Shown: piece after piece, positions 50,398 through 62,497 of the stretch
Layout of the letters: each line of letters begins with the position of its first letter
Numbering within the stretch: the first letter of the stretch is position 1
Assembly: GCF_000006565.2 (NCBI RefSeq)
Contig: NC_031478.1
Span: 6,100,212-6,164,211, forward strand
Origin: Toxoplasma gondii ME49
Taxonomy: Eukaryota; Apicomplexa; Conoidasida; Eucoccidiorida; Sarcocystidae
Reading direction: 5' to 3'
Length of the DNA stretch: 64,000 nt
The notes under the pieces: model-generated
The model's database searches: none
The model's input: the letters and a program-made list of their open reading frames with translations, nothing else
Told to the model about the DNA's origin: nothing
Program-made: the position numbers and the translations under genes

Positions 50398-53300
50398 ATG
50401 GGGGAGGAGCTGAAGCTGCGCGAGCAACGGCTGGATATCTGCGTGGAAGATTTCCGCGAGAAAACGGTTTACGGATCCTCCACTCTCGTAATTGAAGTGG
50501 GGTCCTCTGTCTCTGCGGCTATTGCGTCTGCTCTTGCGACTTCTGAAGGAGACGAAGGAGCGAGAGACCTCACTCAGAAAGATGCTCTTTCTTCTCCGCC
50601 TGTCGTCCTGCCTCTCCAGGTATGCGCATGAACAGTCGAGACAGAGCGGGCACCATCTGTGCCTCTGCATGCGGCGGAGGAGACGAACGGAGACAACTTG
50701 TTGTGCGGAGGAGCTGACATGCGCTTCGATCCGCGAGAGGGAAGACATGCAGCAAGAAAGAAAGGAATCTTGTTCCAGGTCGCGCCCTTGGACTCTCTTC
50801 TCCTCTGCGTCTCCTTGCCTTTTTTCCTTCTAAAGTCGTCGTTGTCTCCTTCTTGAGTCGTTGTTGTCTCCTTCTTGAGTCGTTGTTGTCTCCATCTCTC
50901 TCTCGGCTTTTTTGTGCAAAGCTCTTTCCTCTCTTCCTCTCCCATGCCGCTGGCCCGTCTCCGTGGCGGTTCCCCGTCTCCTCCCTTTCGCAGGTCTCCC
51001 TCTCCTTCTCTCGTCCTCTCCTCTCGTTCGTTTTTTTCGGTTTTTCGCCAGCTCCTTTTCTCCTCTCCATCGCGTCCTTCTCTTCGTGCGTATGTGCCTT
51101 TGCTGTTTGTTTGTTCCGCCGTCTGCGCGATGGAACAGCTGAAAGCGATTCTTTCCCTCTTTTTCTTCTCAGGTTCCGGCCGCATGTGTCGTGAAGCGCG
51201 TCTGGGTCGACGAACAGGAAACAGAGTTCTCTTTGCCTTCAGAAGAAACGCGCAATGGACGCTCTTCTCTTTCTCTCCTTGGAGACGACCAAGGCGGCAT
51301 CCACTTCGACCTTCTCTCGCTGCGCCTACGAACAGCTGTAAGGCTTTCCTCTCTCTCCTCTTTTCCTCCTTGTCTCTTCGTTGTGTCTTGTTTTTCCTCG
51401 TTTTTGCTTGTCTCTTTTCCGTCGCATGCCCATGTGTATTCCGGCGTTCTCTTCTCTTATCTCTCGTTTTTCGCGCGCTTCTTTCGTCTCTCTTTGGACG
51501 TCTCTTGTCTCGAGTTCCTGTGCGTTTGCTTCGCTTCTCTGCCTTCGCCCTGTGTCTCACTTCTCTGTACAGTGGAACTGCTGTTGTCTCTTTTTCAGTC
51601 CTCCACGTCGTCGGTTTCTCCTCATCTCCCTCGAGTTTTTCTCTTCTCACGTCCTCGCGTTCTCTGCTTCTTCTTCTCAGTTTCTGTCTCTCCACACTCG
51701 GCCTCCTGTCAGGACTCTGCTGCTTCTCTCAGTGATACGCTCCGCATGTCGTACCTTGGCTCTTGGAGCGTCCAGCGTCTTCGACACAGCATTGAAAGGA
51801 CTCTCTAAATCGCATTTTACATTGCCGCTCATCGATTCGTTTGTGCCTGCTCGTCTCTCTGCCGTCAGCTCTGTCGTTTCTCTCTCATCTGCGCCTGGCC
51901 GTTCTCTTTCTCGAGCATCTTCCAACGTTGTGTTTCTCTTCTATCTTCTCCATCCTAAGTCTCTCTTGGTGTTTCTTATTCTGTCTGCTATCCTGGTTTC
52001 CTTTTTCATGTCTCCTCTTCTTCTATCTGCTTCCTGTCGTTCGTCTTGCGCCCTTCGTTCATCTTTGATGAATCCTCCATTTTCGTCGCTTCTTTCTCAT
52101 CTCTCTACGATCCTTCGTCTTCTTTTGCGCCTTTTTCTTCCTTCGCCCCCTCGGCTTCTTGGCTCTTCACGCAGTCTCCCTTCCACCGCGCCTTTCTCGT
52201 CTTCCTCGCCTTTCTTCTCTTCTGTCTCTCTCTTTTTAGGTTTCTCTCTCGCTGTGTTCTCTTTCTGTCTCTCTTCGTTCTCTTTCTCTCACTGGTTGCT
52301 CTCGTCTTCTCTCTCGTTCTTTCCCTCGTTCTTTCTTCTGTTTCTCTCGTTCTGTCTGCGTGCGTTTCCTTTTCTTTTCTCTGCCTATGAGCCGCCCACC
52401 TCTTCCTCGGTTCCCCTTGCGAGGTCTCTGCCAGGACGCAGTCGAACGCAGATCCGCTAAACAAAGACTCTCTGAGCAAGCAGGGAGGATGACGGCTCAC
52501 GTTGCTTCTGTCGCGCAGTTCTGTGATCCGCGGTCGTAGGACCCTCGGGGCGACGGCGCCGCGCGTTTTGATACACGCGATGCGTTTTTGAGTCTGCGCG
52601 ATTCGGACTCTGCTCTCTCTCGTCGCTTCACGAGCCAAGTGCAGCTCTTTTCGTTGTCTTGTCCGAACAGAGGGAAGCGGCGAGGCGCGACGGAGAGCGA
52701 CAGATGCTTGTCCAGCTTCCAGAGAAAACGGTCGACAAATTCCAGGCTCGCGTTAGACAGGTGAGAAGAGAACGGTCTTGGAAGCGCGGCCCACTGGCTC
52801 GAGGGAAAGGGTACTGTGTTGGAAGCAAGGACGTCTGCTTCGAAAGCGAAGGCGACTTGTGCTGGTCAGAGTTGATCTTTGTACAAACGAAAAAGGTCGA
52901 GTTTCAGCCAGAGGCAACAGGAACAGGAAAGGATCATCTGTCGATGCGGAGCAAGTTGTCAACGTCCTGCTCGTTGAAGGAAGTGGAAAGAAGAGACAGC
53001 GAGTTTGCACGAACGAGACGGAAGAAGACAACTCTGTGGGAGACTCTCTCCCGTGTCTCTCCGTTGACTCTCGGATCTCTGGTCGCGTTCCTGTCTTTGT
53101 CGAAGATCCCCCTCCTCCTTTGTTGCTTTTGTTGTTTGCTTGACCTAGACTTCCTGCCGGCTCTGCAACGCGCGATCGCTTCCCCTTGTCTCTGTTCCTT
53201 TCTTGCTTGTGTCCACGCGTCTTCTTAAACAGAGACTCCGCGTATCAATCGACTTCAAGCTGGTGAATCCGAGTTTCCGAACCTCGTCGCTGTACTTCGC

Positions 53301-56300
53301 TGACCACTGGCTGTCTCCGCCGCAAGGCCCCCATCGTTTGTATCGGCTGCTGCTCTCCTCGCACTCGGCGTCTTCTCTTCCTTGGTTCCCCACACTCCCC
53401 GTCTCCGCGTACGCGTCTCCGTGGTCGCCGCCGTCTCCCGACTCGCAGAAGTCTCGGTCCTTAAACAAGTCGAAGGAGGCGCCGAGTGCATGCGCGCGCT
53501 GCCGGTGGGTCCTCTCCGTCGACGTCCCTGAAGGGAACGTCGCCGTTGGGCCAGGACTGCTCGTGCGACGCGCGCGCGTCTGTCGCCAGCGAAGGTTTGG
53601 AGCAGCCGACGACGAGGACGAGACGAAGACTGCGGTGGAGAAGGGTGCCGACCTGCTCGGGGAAGTCGCGGGACGAGATGGCGCCGCGACAGAAGCGAAC
53701 GACCGGGAGCAGGGTGCGAGAGCCTTCGCTTCACACCCCAAGTCGACGCGCATGCGCTTCGAGAGATTCCTCTTCGTCGTCGAACCGCCTCCCAAACGCG
53801 GCGCACAGAAGGAACGCCTTCCGCTCGCGGCGGTGGCGAATCTGCCGCTCCTGCCACCGCAGGTATCGCTCTTTGCAGGGCCGCTGACGGCGGTCGACGG
53901 GAACGATCCCGCCGCCGTTGCCTATCCGGTCACCGCCTCCTCCATCGGACTGGGGACGCAGGCGGCCGAGACGCGCGCCAAAGACGGCGGCGCAGAAGAC
54001 TCACGAGACGGCGACGAAGACGAAGGTGCAGACGAGAAGCATGAGGACGACGACGGAGACGAAGAACTCAAAGCTGAAGGCGGCGACCTCTCGGGTGGCG
54101 AAGACAACGACAGTCTCGTCAGCGGTTCGTGCAGAAAAACGCAGGGAGAACAACGGTGGAGGGCAAGCGAGGAAAGGGGGGAGACACGGGGGAAGAGAAA
54201 AAGAGAAAAAGAGAAAAAGAGGGAGAGGAAAGAAAAGCGCGAAGGAAGAAGACAGACAAGAGAGAAAAGACACAAATGCGTGTGTGTTTGAGAGAAAACT
54301 CGGTTTAGTTTGTTGCCTCGCGACAGTGGCAGAACGCGCGGATTGGCGGCAAACCTGAGTTTCGTTTCCTGTGTTCCGTTTCTCGCGTTGTACGCGTCGC
54401 CTCTGTCTCGCCATTCCCCCGACTTCGGACTGCTTGTCATCTTCATATCAGGTGCGTCGTCCTTCTCGTCTTCCACGTTTCTCCTTCTTCCCCGCCTCTC
54501 CCCCTTCTCCTCCTCTCTTTCTCTCGCCTCTCTCGTCTGGCCTCCAGGCGCTTAGTTGCTCCGTCTGTCTTTTCTCCTCCCTGTTTCTTGTTTGTGGCGC
54601 TCCCTTGCAGGACTGCAGAGCGACATGCTTGACGTCTCTCGGCGGGCCTCCGCCAACGCCTGCGCGCCTCCGCTTGGCGGCCCAGACGGCGAAGAAGGCC
54701 CGAAGGCCCTGTCTCCTTTGGACCCCACAGAGGAGACCCCTGCCTCCGGGGAACCCCTCAGAGGCGGACAGACTCCAGGAGACGCAGAAGAGCGACAGGG
54801 AGAGGACGGAGAAAGACGAGAGGAAGAAGGACGAGAGGAAGGAAGTCGAGACGCGACCTTTGCATGCTCACGCGTCCCAGTGGTGACTTACATGACCTTG
54901 AAGGGATTCGAGAGTCTCATCAGTCCTACCACGGTAAATATCTCTAGACGGCTGGATGGCGTTTCAGCAACTCCGGATTTCCTTTTCTTTTGGATCTTCC
55001 TTTTTCCACATACATTTGTGTTCTTCTCCCTCGGAATCGTTCGTTGCCTCTTGACTCCCCGAGAGGATGCTGGCCGTTCCCCAGAATGTCCTTTCGAGAG
55101 GTTTCTCTCCTCGCTTCTCACGCTGTTTCCTTTTCTCTCTTCTCTCCCGTTTTGCTTCGCTCTCTTCTTCTTCTCTCCGCATCTCTCTGTTTCCTTGGTC
55201 TCGCGCTCCTCTTCTGTTGTTTCCAGGCGGCTGTTCCTCTGTGTTTCAGCGTCTTCTCTCGCGCCTTGTCTTCGCCATCTCCCTTTTCGTCTCTGCTTCT
55301 TCTCTTCTTGCCCATCGCCGTCGAGGGCGGCGTGAGTTGGGCGTTGCCTTCCTCGTCTGCTCTCGACGCAGCTGGTGCCGCAGAGGTCAGAAACGCTTTC
55401 AGAACGGCTGGCGACAGTAGCCTCCAAGACTCTCATGGCCTCTTCTCAGTGTTTCCTTCTTTTCGTAGAGTCTCCTGGTTCTTGCTTCAATAAGGCTGAG
55501 CGCGTCTTCCAGCCTTTCTCCTTTGCCTTACCGAGTGACTGCGCTGGGCTCTCCTGCGTCTCCTGGCAGCGCGCGGGACTCTCGTTCCTTCAGACGAGAC
55601 TCTGTCTACAGAACAGGGGATTTCCTCTGGAGAGGAAAACTCTTGCAGGGATGTCCGGCTCTTGAAAACATGCAACGGACGACCTGTCTGGAGGAAGGCT
55701 CTCTTCCAGAGGTTGTCGTTGAATCCGAAAAGCCGTCACCTGTCGCTGCGAAGCAACTGGACTTGCGCCGCCTAGAGAAGTTTCGGTTTCGTTTTCCCCA
55801 GACTTCGCGGTGGTGGGGCGCTGCTGTGGTCGTCTCCTCAGTTTTCGCGTCAGACTAAACACGGTGCTGTGTCCGCGCGTTACACTGCATGCAAAAGACA
55901 GAGAAAAGCAACCCTTCACGCACGCGCCGACGCGCTTTCAGCTCCAGAAGAAGCGCGACAGCGGGAGGCGTTTGTACGCGCTGTTTGCCTTGGACGCAGA
56001 CGAACGAAACGCGCGCTCGATTCTGTGGCGCTTTCTGCTTTTTTTGCCTGACATCAGAGCACAGACGAAGCCTCGCGAGGCTTCTCCGAAGTCGCGGATA
56101 CTTCCGCAGCGGACGTCGCTGCGGGGGCCGATCTGAACAGAGGGTACGAACTGGCACAGTTCCCCAAAAGAAAAGACAAGAAAAACGTCGCAGCGCATTT
56201 GAAACAAATGGCAGAATGGGTCAAAAAGGCCGCACGTTCACTCGCACACCAAAGATGGAAAGCGAACCGAGCTCGGAAGCTGGCTGCAAAAACTGGACGC

Positions 56301-59300
56301 AGAGACCGGCGTCGAACGCGCTCCCCTGAATGACAAGAGGCCGACTCGACGCTTTGCTTTCTAGGTCGAGGACGCTCTCTTCGCGACTCCGACGACAACA
56401 CGAGGCCTGTGTGACAAACAGAGAGGGTGAAGCGAGACGCGCAGCGACAGCGGTGTTGCTTTTGCTTTTTCTGTGCTTTTTCTGTGCTTTTTTTGGGACT
56501 TAAAAGGAGACGCTAAGAAGCATCTGAGAGGGCGGCGACTGAAGAACGGACGCAGTGGTGGAGACGTCCTTACGTGGAGATTCCTTTTGTTTGCAGGCAA
56601 CTGCCGCAGTTTCATCTTTCGCGAAACCTTCTCGTCTATCCTCTGGACCTTCTGCATGCTGAGGAACAAGTGGGGACGGACACCAGCTGCTACACTGCTC
56701 GCATTTTAATCGCTGAGGGCCTCGCGACTGCCTGGCTCGACGCCTTCACTTTCTTCTGGTCTTGCGGAGACCAAAAAAAACAAATCGACGGAAGTGCTCT
56801 CTTCCTGGGGACTGTTAAAATTCTTGTCGACCTCTTCATTCAAGTAAGAACCTCTCCAGTATTCCGCATAGAGATACATTTGCGTGCATGCATATATATA
56901 TATATATATGAATACATATACACGCATATACGTACATATGTATATGTGTTTGTATTGTGCGTCTGTGGATTATCAATTTCTAGAGATGTTTAGGTGTATA
57001 TATCTCATCATCATGTGGATCTCCAATGTAGTATGGATCTGCCTGCATATATATATATATGTATATATATGTATATATATATATATTTGTATATATGGAA
57101 GTGGGTATGCATGTGTGTGTATATGAGAGCATCTGCACATCGTCGTGTGTGGGCGCAGCTCGATGTGTGTGTAGTTGCATAAAACAGTGCAGATGCATGT
57201 CGCGCGCGTCGGTGGTATCCGAGTTTTTGACTTGTGGAGATCTGCGTCTCTTTGTCTTTGCTTAATAATATATATAGGTCTATTTAATTTCATTTATTTG
57301 TTCACGTGTGTGTGCGTGCATGTCTGGTTCCTCAGTTCTTTGTCAGTTTTTATGATTTTATGGTGATTTTGTGTGGGCTTGGTAGGCCAATTTTGGATTG
57401 GTGGAGCTGAAGATTCGTCGCTGGGAGCGTCTCCTCCGCTACGTAGCTCTCGTCGAGGCAGGCGGCGAGGAGTTTCCTCTGGATTCGACGTCTGCGTTTT
57501 CTTCTCTTTTGCCTTCTGTCTCCGTCGTGTCTTCTTCCGAGCCCAAGACTCCACTGGTCCCTACTCTGGAGCACCTGTACTTTTCGGAAATCTATCACTT
57601 GAAAAGCAGCATAGCCCTCCAAGCGTTGGACCGCCTGCTGGCCTCCCAGTCAATTCTCCCGCACCAGTTCTTCTTCGACTTTCTCATGCGACAGTACATC
57701 CCGATGCTCGCGAAGAAACGCGAGCCGCCCAACACTGAGCGCTTCTGGAAGAAAGTGAGGAGCAGCGAAACGAAGGAAACAAGCGCGCATGTCTCCTTTT
57801 TGCACGAACCGCATGCAGAGGAACACCGAGAGAGTAGCGGACAGAGACGCTCAGAGCGAAAGGGAGAGAACGGTGGAGAGAGGAGACTGGAGATACAGCC
57901 AGAGAGAGAGGGAACGAGTGAGCGATAGAGATAGACAGATAGCTACACACAGAGAGGGAGAGGAAGAGGGAGAGATTAAGGAACTGAACGCAGATGGAGA
58001 TCGAGGTAGAGACGACGAACCGGTGTTGGGCGATTCGCGTTCTCTCCTTGAAGAAGGGATGAGTCGTGCTCACGTCCCTATCTACGTTTAGCAAGTCCAC
58101 TTGCCGGGTTGCTTTTGAGGCACTGGTTGCCCGCATGAGCTTCAGCTTGGTGCAGAGGTGGAGGCACTTGAGAGAAGGAGCAAGCAGAAGAAGAACGCCT
58201 TTCGCGTGTGCCATCTGTGTGACGCTGCAAATGTTTTTTATTTTTTTTGTGTTTTCAATGCCTTTTCGAATGAAGCTCTTCAGGGACTTCTCTAACGCGT
58301 GCCTGAGTGTTCCTCGTGGGGACGTCCTGCGAAGCTTCACTTGTTTTTCAGCGACATTTTCGAGTGGAAGAGTTGCTCTGCTTGTTTCAGCTTCTCTTTC
58401 AAGTCACCCTGCGCTACATCAGTCACTGGAACAGGCGTCCTGCGAACACTGCCGGCGGACGCCAGAGACTGCGGCTGAAGGAGAAGAAGAAGAAAGTGTG
58501 GGGAGTTGCTGCTTTGGGCCTCTGCGTCGAGGGTGAAGACAACGTTGTCCAAGTCAATCCGCAGGTGAGACGGCATGCATGAGGCGGACGGATCTTCGCG
58601 TATGCAGCTCTCTGAACCTGCGCGAAGTAGCTTTTTTTCCTGCATGCGCCTGCGTCTCTGGCGGTGTGGGGTTGCCGTGTCTCCTCCTCAACCGGCTTCG
58701 CATGCGGCGCCCACTGACGTCACTGGACTATCTTGTTTGTCTCTCTCTCGCGACGCCGCGACGCAGTTTCCAGGTTTCGAAGGTCCTCGTTTCGCGCGTT
58801 TTCGTTCCTAGCGAGACCGTTCACTGTCCTTTACTCGAAGGTCCCCTCCAGTACTTCGCACGGCGTCGACTGGCTCGACACTGGCGCGCTCAACAAAGAG
58901 CAGGAGAGCGCGCGCCTTCTGGCGTCTGTCTTGTTGTTCTGTAGGACCACGATGCACTCACTCAGGTCGAAGAGACTCTCTTGTCTTTTCGGAGTGCGTT
59001 TCTTAGCGGGACCGGCTGTCCCCAGCTGACGCTGGCCTTCGTGGTGCAGCTTCAGAGGAAAGGCTCCTCGATGGACTTCTTCAACTTCCACTTAGATCTG
59101 CTGTCGCTTCAGCCGCCCGCGTCGCTCGCGTCCTCACTGTCTCTGCCGCGCGCAGTCGCGTTTCAGAAGATGAAGAGCAACTTTTCTTTCTTCTTCAGAG
59201 CGAAGACTTCGCACGAAGAGCGGGAAGAAGGCGCCAGAGGCCGCGACAAGGATGGCCGCAGAAAGGCTCTCGCAGCGGGCGTCTTCTCCAAACGCAAAGA

Positions 59301-62300
59301 AACCGCAGACAGAAACGGCGGAGAAGATCGACACCCTTCTTTCTTTCAAGCGGGTAACACAGAAACGGATGGAGAAAGAGACAGGGGGAGAGCGAGACAC
59401 AGAGAGAGGAGGGGAGAGAGACAGAGGGAGAAATACAGACAGAGAGAACGAGATTGACAGAAAGGAGACAGGCAGACGGAGCGATAGAGACAGACGAGAG
59501 AAGAGAGAGACAGAAGGAGAAGCAGAAGAGCTGCTGCACAGGTCGAGAGGGATGAACAGAGAAGTAGGGAGAGACAGAGGAGAAGGAAAGAAGAAGAAAG
59601 GTGAAGTTCGAGATGTAGAGAGATGAAATGAGAGCACGGCAGATAGCGAGACGAGCTCTTTCTACGAAGAAGCATTCCATCAGATGCTGATGGCGAGGAG
59701 ATCCCTCATTTCGATGGCACTGTCTCGTGTGCAACCTGATGCCAAGCACCTCATGCCCCTCTCTCTCTCTCTCTTTCTCTTTCTTGACTGCTCTCGCTGT
59801 TTCGTCCTCGTGGCGTTCCGATCTCTGCGTTTCCTCCTTGTTTTCGCGCGGATGTCTACAGGCTTCCTGGGACGCCTCTCATTCCTTTTCCACTTTGTCT
59901 CTTCCCTGTTTTTCCAGATCTGGCAGGTTTAGCAGCCGTGAATCTCTGGGAGGCGTACGAAATTTGCCGTCTCCGGCAGCAGTCCGGCGCAGATCTTCTT
60001 TCAGCTGCGCAGGAGTCGAGGCCTCTCTCGAGTTGGGAGGCCGTTGTCCATCGAACTTTCTTCTCCACGCTGAAGCGACCTGCGTCCTCGTCGGTCGGTG
60101 CCTCCTTGGCTGTGTCGAATATAAGCCGAAGCTTCCCCTGGGACGTCACGCAGTTGTGCGAGTTCTTCTCGAGACTCGTTTTCGCGTTCTGTGGAGTCTC
60201 TGCGTCGCCCAGCAGGCGGGAAGATGTCAAGGGAGAAGGCGAGAAGAAGAGCGACAGCTGGAAGACGGGAGGACAGTTGGGCATGAATCGAGGCGAGGAA
60301 CATCAAGCGAACAGTGAGGAAGACGCTCCTCAAGAAGACCAGTCTATGAATCCTCTGTTGAAAACGCGTCACGTGAAGCAAGAAGACGAGCTCCAACATG
60401 GACTCCAAAAACCTTGTTCTTCTTCTCTTTCTTCTCTCTCTTCTTCGCTGTCTCCTCCCCTGCTGTCGTCCTCTCTCTCGCTGGCTAGCTCACTTTTGGT
60501 GTCCTGGCTTTCCGGCGTTCCCGGGGCGTCTCCTTCGCAGCTGTCGCCTTCTCCGGCTCTTCTGTCGAGCGCGTTTTCGCTACTGTTGCCCGAGGCGCGA
60601 GACGCGGCGTCTCTCCTGCTGCTGGCGCCGTCTGTCTCTGCGCTGCTCTATCTGCCGCAGCGCGTCTTCGATCCCGTCGATGTTGTTGGCCGCGACGGTA
60701 ACTTCATCCTCGGCTTCGGCTACTCCGGCGAGACACCCGCGGTTTTCAACGCAGGCCGAGGCGGTCTGTGGGCCGCAACTCGCGCAGCCTTCAAGCTCCT
60801 GCAGCGGAAGGCCGAGCGCGAACGCGCAGCGCTCACGCCGAGTCGAGAAGGAGACTCTGCGCTCACCCAGACGGTCGGAGGCGACGCGGAGGGAGAAGAC
60901 GAGAGACCCCTCGCGGGTGCGGTGGGGAAGCGCCGTAGATGTGGAGATGGCGGGGACGAGCTCAAGCTACTGACCAACGCAGAGACGGCTGCCGGTGACG
61001 CGAGGCTCGACGCGTCACCCTCAGAGGCCTCAGGCTGGGCAGAGGAAATGACTGAAGAAAAATTCGCTCTTGCATGCGTTGACAGCGAAGCAGGTACAGA
61101 GGAACAAACAACCGCGTCTCCACGAGAAGTTGCAGTCGGAACACCCGAAAAGTCGCGTTTCTGAACGTGCAACAGGGAGAACGAAGGATTCATGTTCCCG
61201 AGCGCTATGCTCCGTTCAGTCCGGTCAGAAGACGTAACCTACCTCGGTGGTCGTGTGCCTCTTTTCCGGAGAGATACGAGAGGGAGGTCGACCCTGATGA
61301 ATCGACGGCGTTTCGATACATTCAAACAGAGTTTAATTAGACGAATTCGATACGTGACAGCAGACAGGCTCACTTTTTGATCCAGGTCTTCAAATACGTT
61401 TATAGAGAGAGAAACAAATCGAGTCCGGCAGAGGTGCATGTCGATACTCCCAGGTAGATGGCTTCCGACAGCTACAGTGGCGGCTTTTTCATATTCATTC
61501 TACGACGTCAAGGGTCGTCCACATGGGCTGTTTGTTAGAGTATTTTTTTTTGTGAATTGCCATTGTCACTCGCAGTAACGGCGAGAAAAACAACTGGGAG
61601 TTGAATTTCGATAGATTTAGAGAGACCACCAATGATAGAGAATAGACTGCAGCAGGCATCTGCCAAGAGCGACGTTCAAGAAAAGATATGGACATGTGGA
61701 TTGCCGTCTCGATATCTCTTTGACTCGAGTCTACAAGCTCGCATAGACATGTCGAGCGCCTCTGTCATTTTTCTGACTTGCCTTCCGTTTCACCTTTCAC
61801 TGGTTTTCTTTTCAGTTCCTCCGACGTTGCCAGTTGTGACGACCGGCGGTCTGCCTTACTGGGCGCTGTTGCTGCACCAACGCGAAGTCTTGTCTCAGCT
61901 TCGCTTCCGCCTGCTCTCTCACGCATCTCACTCGCCAGCGCCGGGAGACGGCGCCGCCGCCTCTGTTTTCTCGCCTGCGTTCTTCGCTGCGTCGCGCGCT
62001 TCCGACCGTTCTCTTCTCTGCCCCGCAAACTTGGGCTCGCTTCTCTGCGCCTCAGTCGGCTACGAAAAGTACTGGTTGCCTGCAGTCTGCATCCAAATAG
62101 TCGAAGACGACGGAGTCCGGACTTCCATCGTGCGTCTCCGGGAAGGCGTCCTCCCTCTTCGGTTCGCTCTCGACCCCAGAGCTGAAAGAGGAAGGTAACT
62201 CCATCGAGTTTTCGTGCATGCATGTAGATATACTCTTCTACAGACGCATGCATCGATCGACGCGCATCTGTAGAGATTTAGATGCATGTCGGTGTACACA

Positions 62301-62465
62301 CGCTGTTCTGGAGCCTTGCCTCCCGCTGGATGTTGACAGCTTCGCTTTCCCCCCTCCACTCCTCGGTCTCGGCGACAGCCGATTCTTCGTCTCTTTCCGA
62401 CTCTCCACTCCTCTGGGGGCTTGTCTCTGTATATCTACGTATGTGTCACCATGCCCATCTCTCCT

Positions 62466-62497
<32 letters not shown>

